A stretch of 64,000 nucleotides of DNA from Microvirga ossetica (GCF_002741015.1 NZ_CP016618.1:310001-374000); one strand, 5' to 3'; shown: positions 1-9,120, numbered from the stretch's first letter. Notes: a model not told the origin generated them from the letters alone. Program-made: numbers and translations.

Positions 1-836
1 AGCTCCTGCAGAACCCGCAGGTCGGTGCCTCCGGAATGCATGTGGGTGGCAAAGGCATGGCGCAGCACATGCGGTGACACCCGCTCGGGGCTCGCCAGCC
101 CAGCGGCCACCGCCGCCTCCTTGATCTCAAGCAGAGCCGCCTGGCGCGTCAGCGCCTTGCTGCCATTGCGGACCGAGTGGAACAGCCAGGGGGAGGGCGC
201 CCCGGCGGCATAAGCGCGGGCCATCCTCTGCCAGAGGGCAATGGCCGCGATCGCCCGCTCATGCAGCGGCACCAGCCGCTGCTTGTCGCCCTTGCCGCGC
301 ACCAGCAGCATGCGGGTGCCGGGAGGCGCCGCATCTGCGGGCAGGGACAACGCTTCGCTGATGCGCATGCCCGAGGCATAGAGCGTCTCGAACAGGGCCG
401 CCCGGCGGGCATAGCCAGCTTGGCGATAAAGGCCGACCGAGAGGTCGGCTGCCAGCCGGTGGGCGGTCTCCAGCAGCGCTTCGGTCTCGGCAATCGACAG
501 GACGAAGGGCAGCTTGCGGGACCGCTTCATGGCCGACAGATGGGCTGTGGGATCGCGCGAGCCGAGTTCCTCGGCGATCAGGAACCTGTGCAAGCCCCGC
601 GCCACCGTAATGCGTCGTGCCATGGTCGAGCCGGCATAGCCGCGCTGGTCGAGCGAGGCGATGTAATCCCGGATCTGCTCGAGGCCGACCTCGTCCAGGC
701 CCAGGCTGTTCTCGTCGAGCCAGGCGAGATAGCAGCTGAGATCGTCGGTGTAGGTGCCGATGGTGCCGGCTGAGGCTCCGAGCTCCGTTGCTAGGGCGTC
801 GAGCCAGAGCTGGGCCAGCCGCTGATTGGTCCGCAT
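1..836 (-). CDS. XerD-like tyrosine recombinase, 3' end cut by the window
   Basis: Site-specific tyrosine recombinase of the XerC/XerD type. Reading from the ATG at 836, an N-terminal SAM-like core-binding domain (about residues 5-85) is followed by the catalytic domain. Visible catalytic features are the Arg in YASGMRISEAL, the Lys in VRGKGDKQRLVPL and the HxxR box in SPHVLRHAFATHM. The second His/Trp and the nucleophilic Tyr lie outside the window. An AGGAGG ribosome-binding site precedes the start. It could be the enzyme acting on the dif-like sites from 22.3 kb onward, but it might equally be a plain chromosomal-type XerD paralog; the sequence cannot decide. Confidence 0.9.
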   Translation of the reverse strand, partial: MRTNQRLAQLWLDALATELGASAGTIGTYTDDLSCYLAWLDENSLGLDEVGLEQIRDYIASLDQRGYAGSTMARRITVARGLHRFLIAEELGSRDPTAHLSAMKRSRKLPFVLSIAETEALLETAHRLAADLSVGLYRQAGYARRAALFETLYASGMRISEALSLPADAAPPGTRMLLVRGKGDKQRLVPLHERAIAAIALWQRMARAYAAGAPSPWLFHSVRNGSKALTRQAALLEIKEAAVAAGLASPERVSPHVLRHAFATHMHSGGTDLRVLQE

Positions 837-985
837 GCGATCCTCCTGTGGGAGGATACTGGCACAGCATCGGTTACAGACTTCTTGTCAAAACTCTCCA
901 GGCCGGCGATCAGGTGCAACCTAAGTTACAACCGCGGTGTCCAAGCAAATTGGCCGCAGTTCTCCCTGATGCTATAATTCAGGGC

Positions 986-1462
986 ATGACCCAGATGGCC
1001 GACGAGATCCGCACCCTCATTACAGATCTTTACGATGATCCTGAGGACTTCCTGAGGAAACCTCACCAGTGGTTCGGCGGGCGTTCGCCGGACGAGCTCA
1101 TGGCGACTGAGGCAGGCCAGTTCGTGCTCCTGAAGTTCCTTCGCGGGGGAGACCACATGCCGCCCATTGAAACTGATCGAGACTTCAAGCCCTACACCGC
1201 CGCGAACACCGACCGCGCCATTGACCAGACGATTGCCCGTCTTGAGGAGCAAATCGAGCAGCTCAGGGCTCTGAAAGGATCTGGACCAGAGATCGCCAGC
1301 GTCATCGGAAGAGCACGGGAGGTATATGGCGATGAGGGCCTGCTGTGGCTCCTTGAGTATAACCAGGTTCTGCAGACGACACCTTTGGATCTCGTGCTCA
1401 AAGGTAAGGCCGAGCGTGTTCTCACGCAGCTTGGACGGATTGAGCACGGCGTGTACGCGTGA
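986..1462 (+). CDS. Orphan protein with two MbcA/ParS/Xre-type (DUF2384) segments
   Basis: A 158-residue protein. I chose the ATG at 986 because the longer open frame overlaps the start region of the divergent recombinase gene. The C-terminus ends in LGRIEHGVYA, the hallmark ending of the toxin-binding domain of Xre/MbcA/ParS antitoxins. The N-terminal part (PEDFLRKPHQWFGGRSPDELM, split here as PEDFLRKPHQWF then GGRSPDELM) looks like a second, partial copy. No RES toxin gene lies next to it, so it is either an orphan antitoxin or has a different role. The real RES/Xre pair is at 17-18 kb. Confidence 0.65.
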   Translation: MTQMADEIRTLITDLYDDPEDFLRKPHQWFGGRSPDELMATEAGQFVLLKFLRGGDHMPPIETDRDFKPYTAANTDRAIDQTIARLEEQIEQLRALKGSGPEIASVIGRAREVYGDEGLLWLLEYNQVLQTTPLDLVLKGKAERVLTQLGRIEHGVYA

Positions 1463-1643
1463 GCGTCGCCAACATGCTTGTGGGAACGACGCCGGAAATC
1501 TTATGTGAGTGCAGCTGGAAGGCTTTCTGCTGAGAAACCTGGCGGCCGACGAGGTCGCGAGCTTTGCGGATCATCTGAAGCGCAGAGGCCGGTTACAATA
1601 CCCTGGAGCCGGGCGCCTGCGGACCAACAAGGCTTGCGTGGAA

Positions 1644-1925
1644 ATGACGGAAGAACCGATTGTGAGCGATCCCAAAATCCTGGGCGGCATGTCGGTCATC
1701 AAGGGCACACGGGTCCTAGTTTATGACTTGGCGGCATCCGTTACAGCAGGCATCCCGCGGGATAGAATTCTGGCGGCCTATCCCACCATCGAGGAGCACC
1801 ATCTGGATCTGGCTGTCGCTTACGCAGGGGCCAATTCATTGCCGCGGCAGATCCGTCATAAGCTTCCTCCACGGCCCGGAGCAACGTTGGGAAAGTCGGG
1901 GCGGATACTGCGGTGGAAGGAATGA
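1644..1925 (+). CDS. DUF433 family antitoxin-like protein
   Basis: DUF433 proteins are short winged-helix proteins often found as VapB-like antitoxins. The conserved run SDPKILGGMSVIKGTR is present near the N-terminus, followed by PRDRILAAYPTIEEHHLDLA. I chose the ATG at 1644, which begins directly before the domain; an open frame continues upstream to 1509. The usual partner, a PIN-like DUF5615 toxin, is missing; instead the 3' end overlaps the Uma2 gene by 13 bp, so the two are probably translated together. Confidence 0.75.
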   Translation: MTEEPIVSDPKILGGMSVIKGTRVLVYDLAASVTAGIPRDRILAAYPTIEEHHLDLAVAYAGANSLPRQIRHKLPPRPGATLGKSGRILRWKE

Positions 1926-2512
1926 CGGCCGACGAGTTTTTCGATTGGATCGAGAGGCAATCCGAGCCGCATGAACTCGTAGATGGCATGCCAGTTCGCA
2001 TGATGGCGGGGGCCAGGCAGAGCCACAACGTGGCTATTACCAATATCGTGGTAGCACTAGCCCCGTCAGCCAAAACGAAGGGCTGCCGCACAACATCGAG
2101 CGATACGGCGGTCAGAACCGGCCAATTCGGAGTCCGATACCCGGATGTCGTTGTCGATTGCAGCCCGCCTGATCCGTCGGCGAAGGACGCGGTATGGCCC
2201 ACAGTCGTCGTGGAGATGTCCTCACCCGGCACCTTGTCCATAGACCTGACTGATAGGATCGATGAGTATCAGGCCCATGACGACATCCAGGTCATCATGC
2301 TTGTGGAGCCGGATGTCATCTCGGTGAAAGTCTATCGACGCGACGTGCATGGCCTCTGGACCATCGAGAAGTACGATGAACTCGAGCAATCCATTGATCT
2401 TCCCGAAGTAAACTCGTCCATCCGGCTGCGGGACATCTACGACACTTTGGAGCCGAAGTCGCGGCCGCGGTTGCAGGTGGTGCAGGAACCAGAAAGCAAA
2501 CGCAAGCCATAA
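1913..2512 (+). CDS. Uma2 family (DUF820) PD-(D/E)xK nuclease-fold protein
   Basis: A 199-residue protein of the Uma2 family, which adopts a restriction-endonuclease-like fold; no cellular role is firmly established. The family signature is visible: DEFFDWIERQSEPHELVDG near the N-terminus, RYPDVVVDC in the middle, and PTVVVEMSSPGT then DRIDEYQ. The Asp of PDVVV and the Glu of VVVEMSS fit the PD-(D/E)xK metal-binding positions. It overlaps the end of the DUF433 gene, implying an operon. Confidence 0.8.
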   Translation: MEGMTADEFFDWIERQSEPHELVDGMPVRMMAGARQSHNVAITNIVVALAPSAKTKGCRTTSSDTAVRTGQFGVRYPDVVVDCSPPDPSAKDAVWPTVVVEMSSPGTLSIDLTDRIDEYQAHDDIQVIMLVEPDVISVKVYRRDVHGLWTIEKYDELEQSIDLPEVNSSIRLRDIYDTLEPKSRPRLQVVQEPESKRKP

Positions 2513-3304
2513 CTGAACAGAGAGCTGGAATGCGAAAGCCGGAAAGCTGAGATACCAGCGTTCCCGCGACAGGAGGGAGAGTAGTCCCCATTGAAGGCTC
2601 TGGCCTTAGGACACCATCGAGGACGATGCAACATGCTGAGTTCCCGTACCACAAGGAGCACCTTTGTGCTGCCATTCTTGAGCCCGACAGGAGACTTCTT
2701 GTCAAAAGAGTTGTTACACGACATTTCTCCGTCAGAGGTTGGATTACACTTTGGAGTTCGAATTCTATTAATGGATCGGTCTGCCTGAAAAGGCTTACGG
2801 CTTTTCATTGGACGTGGTGACGTGTTGTCAGCAAGGATCGGCAGATAGTTGACATCCAACCCGCAGCTGGCAAGGAAGTCGAGGCCCTGGAAGGCTTGCT
2901 TCACCGCCAACAGCGTCGTGGTTGCTAAGTGCGGAGCACGCCAATCACGGGTCATACGGTAGCTTACGTGCGGTGATCGCATTGGGCAGGCGAGGGCGAT
3001 TATCACGTCATCAATGGTGTGCTGCGCCCCGGCTGAGAGAATCTCTCGGCCTCAGCCGGGGCGCCTGCGATGCCGGTTGCAACACCGCATTGACACGGGC
3101 TGGTACGCCACGCGCCCGATGAATCACATGATGCCCGGTCAAGGTAAACAATCAGTATTTGCCCGACGCCTTCAGTGAATGTCGCAACGCGCCATCATCA
3201 ACCATGGCGCTGATGGCTTTTATGGCGAGAGGGAGAAGACCCCAGAAGATACAATCCCAAGGAAGAAGAATGGGACGAGCATCAGACGGTGAAGGACAAG
3301 ACGA
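2513..3304. other. Intergenic stretch without a supported gene
   Basis: Open frames exist here on both strands but show no recognisable family and no convincing ribosome-binding sites. A 15-base string GACTTCTTGTCAAAA at about 2694 also occurs at about 882. The 3' part leads into the leader of the next gene. Confidence 0.5.
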
Positions 3305-3332
3305 GACAAATCCCAAAAAGGACACCTCACGC
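3305..3332 (+). repeat. Leader repeat upstream of the first Clp-like gene (copy 1)
   Basis: The string GACAAATCCCAAAAA followed by GGACACCTCACGC recurs at 7219-7247. Each copy lies about 156-158 bp before the ATG of a Clp-like paralog (3463 and 7375), so the leader was duplicated with the gene and has been retained, suggesting a regulatory or mRNA-leader role. Confidence 0.65.
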
Positions 3333-3462
3333 TTCGCGCAACGCCGAACCAGAGCGCTTCGGCCTGGCCGAGCCTGACATCGTCGCCTTCTGCAATAGGC
3401 TGGCCCTCACGTCAGCAGCGCCAGCCACACTCCCATCATCCTTTCCCCAAGAGACACACTTC

Positions 3463-4446
3463 ATGTCGACACGTTCCCTCACCGTTGACGAGGCCATGCG
3501 CGAACTCGTCACCCAAACCCGAGAGCTCCTGATCGGCCAGGATGCCGCTGTCACGGCCTTTGCGGCAGAAATCTGCCGGCACCTTGCCCTCAGCCCGCTG
3601 CAACGCAGGCCCGGCATCTTCCTCGTCGCTGGCCCGAATCTCGACGATGACCATCTCGGGCTGCCATTGGGCCTTGCCGCCACCCTCAGGAAGACCGGCG
3701 GACGGTATGAACTGGCCTCCAGCCAGGGAGAAGATCTGGCCCATATTTTTGCACCTCTCTCCAGTGGAACTGAGGTCCACTCTCTGCTGCACTCGGTGAA
3801 GGACAATCCCAACGCCCTGTTCGTATTGCAGGATATCGACAAGGCCCAGCCCGGCCTTCTCAAGACCCTCATGACCGCTTGGACCCAGGGGTTCATTGTC
3901 GATGACGGTGGCGAGAAGATCCCGTTGGCCGAGGCGATCTTTGTCCTGACCACCGAGGTGGCGCAGGAGAAGATTGGGCAGATCGCCCGCAGCGAGCCGG
4001 ATCCCGACCGGCTGCATGTGGCGTGCCTCAAGCTCCTCGTCGATGCAGGCTTCCCAGCCTCGCTCCTCAAGAGCATCGATACCGCGTTTGCCCTGAAGTC
4101 GCTGACGCCGGGCGAGACGGTGCTGGAGCACCATCGTAGCTTTTCCGAACAGGTCACCTCCCATGGTCTGGTTCTGGAGGAGGGCGGGATCGATGGTCGG
4201 ATCCTGGCTCATTCCATAGACTCATCGATCAAGCCCAGTATCGCTGATGCCTTGTTGCCGCGCGATGAGCTCGATGCGCGGTTGGCGCAGGCGAAAGCCG
4301 CGGGCGTTCACACGGTGCGGTTGGTGCTGGGCGAGGAGATCATCAACGTCGTCCCGGTTGACGAACCGCGGGTGCATACGGAGGCGCTCCCTCCTGCCAA
4401 TGCCGTTCCACTTTCTTCGCCAGAGGGCGAGACGGCAGGTAACTGA
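3463..4446 (+). CDS. Degenerate Clp/HSP100-like AAA+ protein (probable pseudo-ATPase)
   Basis: A 327-residue protein that aligns by eye with the second AAA+ module of ClpA/ClpB. IGQDAAVTAFAAEICRHLAL matches the ClpB entry motif, but the Walker A position reads GPNLDDDHLGL with no GKT/S. The Walker B plus following helix reads VLQDIDKAQPGLL, where ClpB has LLDEIEKAHP, so the Asp and the Glu are changed. Sensor 1 is roughly FVLTTEVAQEKIG. The arginine-finger motif LNRID is LKSID. ATP hydrolysis therefore looks impossible; a scaffold or adaptor role is my inference. I prefer the ATG at 3463, although the frame is open upstream to 3289. A paralog lies at 7375. Confidence 0.7.
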   Translation: MSTRSLTVDEAMRELVTQTRELLIGQDAAVTAFAAEICRHLALSPLQRRPGIFLVAGPNLDDDHLGLPLGLAATLRKTGGRYELASSQGEDLAHIFAPLSSGTEVHSLLHSVKDNPNALFVLQDIDKAQPGLLKTLMTAWTQGFIVDDGGEKIPLAEAIFVLTTEVAQEKIGQIARSEPDPDRLHVACLKLLVDAGFPASLLKSIDTAFALKSLTPGETVLEHHRSFSEQVTSHGLVLEEGGIDGRILAHSIDSSIKPSIADALLPRDELDARLAQAKAAGVHTVRLVLGEEIINVVPVDEPRVHTEALPPANAVPLSSPEGETAGN

Positions 4447-5368
4447 CAGAGTGGGCGTCCGAGATCGCTCGTGGCAATCGCAGACGCGTGATCTCATGTC
4501 CGTCAAGTCTTACCTGCTTCTATGAGCGTGAGACGTACGGCCGCTTGAGATGCAGATCTCGTTTTAGACTTTCCTGACGCCACTGGTAATCCGGATGCCG
4601 CTCGCCCAGGCCCTCCTCACTGTTCGTTGGTAGAGGCATTTGAGACGACAGATGGATGAGGGTGAGAGCAAGTGAAATCCCAAGAAAGGATGTTCCAGCG
4701 TGCTGCGCCGCCAACCGGCGCAGCACGCGACGGTCCAACCTCATCACATGAGCCCAGTTGTTCGCTGCTGAAAGAGCGCGGGCTCATCTCCGATCAACCC
4801 ATCAACGAAACGACCCGTATGACGACTGATTTGAATACCGCAACCTGCGAATTCTGTGACTTTAGTCACAGACGACGTCTCCTGCAAAAGCGATTGTCAA
4901 CCTGGCCTGCCGGTGCGTGCACAGCAGGATGCAGGAGAGCGGGATGACGCAGCCGACGCAAAGCGCTCCTGAGCCCAATCAAAATGCCGTTAAGGACCAT
5001 GTGAAGGCGATGTTGAGGAGGCTCCTTCGGAAACCTCAGCCAAATGAGCAAGCTCATCAACACATTCCCTGAGATTACGCAGGCTCTCACGGCGCGCTCA
5101 AACGGCAGTAGCGAGCCATCGGCCATTGGGGCAATGAACTTGTTCCGCTTGCCGCCACGTGCGCCACTCTGCTCGAAGCTGGCAGACTTCTCCCGCCATC
5201 ATCTTCTGACTGGGTAAAGCGGAGTCTCGCCGTAATGACGGAACTGCCTTGGAGGGCCCTGGCAGCGGTCACAAGGCTCTCCATCTATGGAAGCAAGGTG
5301 ATCTGCGCGACTACGCTGCCATTACGGGACTGCCCATCAGCAATGCGTCCGTTAGCTTCGGCTGTGGC
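4447..5368. other. Intergenic stretch without a supported gene
   Basis: About 0.9 kb with only short, unconvincing frames. A GC-rich inverted repeat of TGCGCCG type is visible around 4700-4728 (TGCTGCGCCGCC then GGCGCAGCACG), which could be a transcription terminator or structured RNA. No tRNA-like cloverleaf was recognised. Confidence 0.45.
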
Positions 5369-5566
5369 CTATCCTTGATGATCTTTCCTGCGGCCGAGCG
5401 AGTTCTGGCCTCCCTTGCGGCCAGCTTTTGAGGCAGATGCAGTGTTCTGGGAGAAATGGCGCTTCTCAGCCGGGACGCTTTTGCCGCCTTTGCTTGCAAT
5501 CTCGCGACGCCTTTCCTCACTCATTGAAGCAAAGCCGCGCTTTGGCGGGTTTCCATCAGCGCCCAT
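5369..5566 (-). CDS. KGG-motif stress-induced small protein
   Basis: A 65-residue hydrophilic protein of the con-10/GsiB-like KGG family. It shows RGFASMSEERRREIASKGG followed later by ASKAGRKGG, two copies of the KGG motif typical of proteins induced by general stress or desiccation in Rhizobiales and Methylobacteria. It stands alone between non-coding stretches. The function of the family is poorly known; protection of macromolecules is usually assumed. Confidence 0.8.
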   Translation of the reverse strand: MGADGNPPKRGFASMSEERRREIASKGGKSVPAEKRHFSQNTASASKAGRKGGQNSLGRRKDHQG

Positions 5567-5699
5567 GACCGTTCTCCGAGACTCCCTGGCCCTAAACCGA
5601 GAACGACCGGTGCTGGTAGAAGTTCGGGCAGTTCATGAACATATCTGGATATGCCGCCGTCGGGCAGCCTGTTGGTTCAGATTGCGCTACTCGTTCTGA

Positions 5700-5975
5700 T
5701 TACTTGCGAGCGGCCATGAGATCGTGGGTGAGGACGGTGAGTTTGCCGATCAGCGATGCCATATCGCCCGGATCGCAAGACCACTGAGTGCCAATGGCGG
5801 ATCCGTCAGCGGACACGGACACCACGGCGAGCGAGCGCAGCTGGCCTTCACGGGCGAGCCGCAGATGGTCCTGCAGCAGATCGATCATCGATGCGGTGTT
5901 CTCATCGATCGGCGGCGTGCTGACGGGATGGAGCTTAGCCACCGATCCACTTTGATTTGCCTGCTTGTCGCTCAT
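5700..5975 (-). CDS. Hypothetical protein, 91 residues
   Basis: I do not recognise a family. The reading frame is open upstream but the ATG at 5975 starts a compact, acidic, mixed alpha/beta protein: a flexible N-terminus, then ENTASMIDLLQDHLRLAREG, RSLAVVSVSADGSAIGTQW and DMASLIGKLTVLTHDLMA. It carries no signal peptide. Small proteins of this layout are frequent in Rhizobiales, but their role is unknown to me. Confidence 0.55.
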   Translation of the reverse strand: MSDKQANQSGSVAKLHPVSTPPIDENTASMIDLLQDHLRLAREGQLRSLAVVSVSADGSAIGTQWSCDPGDMASLIGKLTVLTHDLMAARK

Positions 5976-6247
5976 GGTACACCCCGCAATAATTCCCAGG
6001 CTCTTACGGCCTTCTGAATAAGGATTCGCACTAGACATGAACCATGCGTCAACACTAGGCCGGTGCTGCAGAAATATTGGCCGTGTCGTATTTCGACAAC
6101 AGGACCAAGTAAGCTTGGCCAATACCATTGGCAGCGGCGCTAATGAAGATCCTTTATGGACACGCTGCAGCAATTGCGCGGCGGTGGACACGGATGAATG
6201 ATGGCTCAGGTAACGAGGTTGCAGGCAGCAGAACGGGGTTCGAAATC

Positions 6248-6832
6248 ATGAGGAATCAGGTTCTGCTGGACCTCGGTCAACCGCTCGACCGCATGCCGGA
6301 GGCTGAGGTGGCCTTGCGGCTGGCCGAGTTCATCCTGTCGCTCCCCGCCTCCGGAGCAATGGCCAGCGTCGCGGTTGACGGGGCCAGCCTTAGGGTCGGC
6401 GACGGCATCATCTTCGACATCGGCCGCTTCATGGCCACCACCGGCTGGCAGCCAGTCAAAGAGGCGCAGGCCGGTCGCAACGTCTGGACTGCCGCTTACC
6501 GGCGCGGAGACAAGACGATCCGGGTGCATTCGCGTCCCGGCGAGGGCGACGTGGTCGCCCAAGTCAATGGTCGCCGCATCATCGCAAAATGCAGCAAGGG
6601 GCCGCTGGCCAGGAAGCCGGGACGCTCCGAGCATTCGCTGCTGACGACAGCGCTCGCAGAGGCGATGCTGTTCGATATCGCCGCCGACGACATCGCCGTT
6701 GCCGCCGTGCCGGATACGCCCGACTTCCGTACGCTTGCGGAGACTTGGCGGCGCCGACCGCTGGTCAGGCGGGCCGGTATCCGGATCGCCCTCGTGGCGT
6801 GCGACGGCGCAGTATCGGGATTGGCTCTCTAG
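6248..6832 (+). CDS. Hypothetical protein, about 194 residues
   Basis: The ATG at 6248 (MRNQVLLDLGQPLDRMPEAE) gives a mixed alpha/beta protein without membrane segments. Upstream in-frame starts at 6194 and 6128 are possible. Visible blocks are DGIIFDIGRFMATTGWQPVK, RRGDKTIRVHSRPGEGDVV and a helical C-terminal region. No family recognised. Coding-strand composition and length make it a credible gene. Confidence 0.5.
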   Translation: MRNQVLLDLGQPLDRMPEAEVALRLAEFILSLPASGAMASVAVDGASLRVGDGIIFDIGRFMATTGWQPVKEAQAGRNVWTAAYRRGDKTIRVHSRPGEGDVVAQVNGRRIIAKCSKGPLARKPGRSEHSLLTTALAEAMLFDIAADDIAVAAVPDTPDFRTLAETWRRRPLVRRAGIRIALVACDGAVSGLAL

Positions 6833-7218
6833 CCAGTCCCTATTTGCAGAGGATCATCACGCTCATCGCCTTCGCGTGATCCGCAATGTCGGCTGGAGCG
6901 AGAGCCAGATTGACGCCTTTCGTCCCCACGCGAGGAAACTTGTGGTGAGCGTCTCTTCGCCCGTCCAGAGCCGGGGTAAGCAGCCGAGCCACTGATGCGG
7001 CTGCGGTCATTGTAAACATGAGAGCCTGCAGTGCGGCGTTCCTCCCGCAAATCGCGGCGATCTCAAAGAGCAAGGCACTGCCGCATGTCCCTGACGATCA
7101 TAGGGCAGACTGCTTGCCTTCGACAGGGTCAGCTTGTGCCAGGCACGGCGCGACGAGAGGTGAAGCAATCCCAGGAGAGAATGACGGGAAGATCATCGAA
7201 CGGGGGAAGGAAAGAAGG
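6833..7218. other. Intergenic stretch upstream of the second Clp-like gene
   Basis: No supported gene. The 3' part resembles the equivalent region before the first Clp-like gene, including AATCCCAGGAGAGAATGA here (about 7168) and AATCCCAAG-type strings near 3253 and 4677. Confidence 0.45.
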
Positions 7219-7247
7219 GACAAATCCCAAAAAAGGACACCTCACGC
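7219..7247 (+). repeat. Leader repeat upstream of the second Clp-like gene (copy 2)
   Basis: Second copy of the leader at 3305-3332, here with one extra A in the A-run. It lies 156 bp before the ATG at 7375, almost the same spacing as in copy 1. Confidence 0.65.
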
Positions 7248-7374
7248 CTCGCTCAAGGCCGGTCCGAAGCGGCGCAGCGCCTGAGACGAGAGTGAGATCG
7301 TCGAGCCTTCAGCAGGCGGCCCGTATCACGCAGGCCGGCCCGCTCATCCCATCAATCCGTTCAGTAGGAACTCC

Positions 7375-8358
7375 ATGTCCACACCACGTTTCCATCCCGA
7401 ACAGGCCGCGCGGGATCTCGCGGCACTCACCAAGAAGCACATGGTCGGCCAGGATGCCGCCATCGAGGCCTTTGCAGCAGAGGTCTGCCGCCATATCGCA
7501 CTCAGCCCCCTGCAGCGCGGGCCCGGCGTCTTCCTCCTTGCCGGCCCGAACATCGAAGACCACCATATCTCAATGGTTGCCGGCCTCACCACCTCGCTGA
7601 AGGGCAGGGGCGTCCTATACAGCATGGCCGCCATCGACGGTCAGGATCTGGCTCAAATCTTACCATCCTTATCCCACGGGATGGACGCGCGCCCGCTGGC
7701 GCATATTCTCAAGCACCGGCCCGATACCGTGTTCATCTTTCGGGACATCGACCAAGCCCGCCTAAGCCTCCTCGAGAAGATGAAGCGGGCCTGGAGCCAG
7801 GGCTTCGTTACCGGCGAAGGGGGCGAAGCGATTCCGTTGGCCGATTCCTTTTTCGTCCTGACCACCGGGGTCGCGCAGGAGCAGATCGGCCAGATCGCCC
7901 GCGAAGAGCAGGATCCGGACCGGCTGCATGTGACGTGCCTCAAGGCGCTGATCGATGCCGGATTCCCGGCCTTGATCATCAAAAGCATCGACGGCGTGTT
8001 CGGCCTGCAGCATCTCGACGCGGCCGAGGTGGCTCATGCGCACTACCGAGGCCTTGCAGAGCAGGTCGCCGCGCATGGCTTGCTCCTCGAGGAGGGCGGC
8101 ATCGACGCGCGCATCCTTCTCCAGGCCATAGACCCAACCATCGAACCCCATGTCCCGAATCTCCTGTTGCCGCGGGATAACCTCGATGCGCGCCTGGCGC
8201 AGGTCAAAACCGCCGGCGCTGGCACGGTCAGGCTCGTCCTGGACTACGAGGCCATCCGTATCTTGCCGGTGGAAAAGGGGACACCTCAGTGGGTGATAGA
8301 CGCATTCGCCGCTGTCGATCCGGTGCCCTCCGCTGATGGGGAGGCCAAGGATGAGTGA
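7375..8358 (+). CDS. Degenerate Clp/HSP100-like AAA+ protein, paralog 2
   Basis: A 327-residue paralog of the protein at 3463, same length and co-linear throughout. It shares VGQDAAIEAFAAEVCRHIAL, then GPNIEDHHISMV in place of Walker A, VFIFRDIDQARLSLLEK in place of Walker B, FVLTTGVAQEQIGQIA at sensor 1 and IIKSID where ClpB has the arginine-finger LNRID. All nucleotide-handling residues are lost in both paralogs while the rest is conserved, which argues for a selected non-ATPase role rather than decay. It overlaps the next gene by 8 bp. Confidence 0.7.
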   Translation: MSTPRFHPEQAARDLAALTKKHMVGQDAAIEAFAAEVCRHIALSPLQRGPGVFLLAGPNIEDHHISMVAGLTTSLKGRGVLYSMAAIDGQDLAQILPSLSHGMDARPLAHILKHRPDTVFIFRDIDQARLSLLEKMKRAWSQGFVTGEGGEAIPLADSFFVLTTGVAQEQIGQIAREEQDPDRLHVTCLKALIDAGFPALIIKSIDGVFGLQHLDAAEVAHAHYRGLAEQVAAHGLLLEEGGIDARILLQAIDPTIEPHVPNLLLPRDNLDARLAQVKTAGAGTVRLVLDYEAIRILPVEKGTPQWVIDAFAAVDPVPSADGEAKDE

Positions 8359-8878
8359 GAGCGTGAGCGATCACGAACTGACCGTTGAGGCCCGGCTCGA
8401 GGCGCATGCGCTGCTCGATCGCCTGACGAGGGATGGGCAAACCTTTGCCCGCGAGGATGCAAGGCGTCTGATCGCCCTGCTTCCAGTCACAACGCGGCGG
8501 CGGTTCTCGTTCACCGGCCTGTTCCAGGGCCGCGGGCCTGGCTTTCGCGGGCGGGCTGCCGGTGTCGGCGACGTGGAGTTGGACGGGGAGGGCAGGGAAA
8601 AGCGGGTGTCCTGGAACACCCCACCCGTTCACCGCATCGGCGGCTATCTGGTTACTCATACGCCAGGGCAGGTTGTGATCGAGCTGCTGTGGATCGCGAC
8701 CCGGGAGGACGCGTCCGGGCAAAGCTGTCAATTGCTCTATGATGCCGACACAGGCGAGCCGCGAGCGATGGAGATCTCGATTCAGCGAACACTCACGCTG
8801 TTGTTCGTTCGTCTAGCCTATATCACCTATGCGGTCTGGAAGACGCCAGACACTAGGACGGCTGATCATCCTCGTTAA
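8351..8878 (+). CDS. Hypothetical protein translationally coupled to Clp-like paralog 2
   Basis: A 175-residue protein whose ATG at 8351 overlaps the stop of the Clp-like gene (ATGAGTGA arrangement), a sign of translational coupling. N-terminal helix (EARLEAHALLDRLTRDG, AREDARRLIALLP), then a beta-rich part with RRFSFTGLFQG and HTPGQVVIELLWIATRED, and a more hydrophobic helix near the end (TLLFVRLAYITYAVW). No family recognised. The first Clp-like gene lacks such a partner. Confidence 0.6.
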   Translation: MSESVSDHELTVEARLEAHALLDRLTRDGQTFAREDARRLIALLPVTTRRRFSFTGLFQGRGPGFRGRAAGVGDVELDGEGREKRVSWNTPPVHRIGGYLVTHTPGQVVIELLWIATREDASGQSCQLLYDADTGEPRAMEISIQRTLTLLFVRLAYITYAVWKTPDTRTADHPR

Positions 8879-9120
8879 CGCTCGCCAGCGGCAGGCCTGT
8901 TAAAGTCGGGCCTGCCGCATGGTGCCTTACGCGAGGTTATGCAGTCAGCTGGAGCCTCTCTGACGGTAGATCCTGCCGTGGAGTCGAACGGGTCCACCTG
9001 ATGTTGCCTGCCAGTGGGGAGTTCCAGATTCGGAAATAAAGAAGCTGAAATCGACGCGACCACCGATACAATAGCCATTCAAATATAACCCAGTGCTGCT
9101 ATAGCTTTGCTCGTTCCGTT

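Noticed and set aside
2437..3006. A 189-codon minus-strand frame overlapping the Uma2 gene end
   Set aside because: No family resemblance, low-complexity composition and no ribosome-binding site.
5270..5300. TATGGAAG string considered as a reversed dif-like arm
   Set aside because: No matching XerC-type arm at the required spacing.
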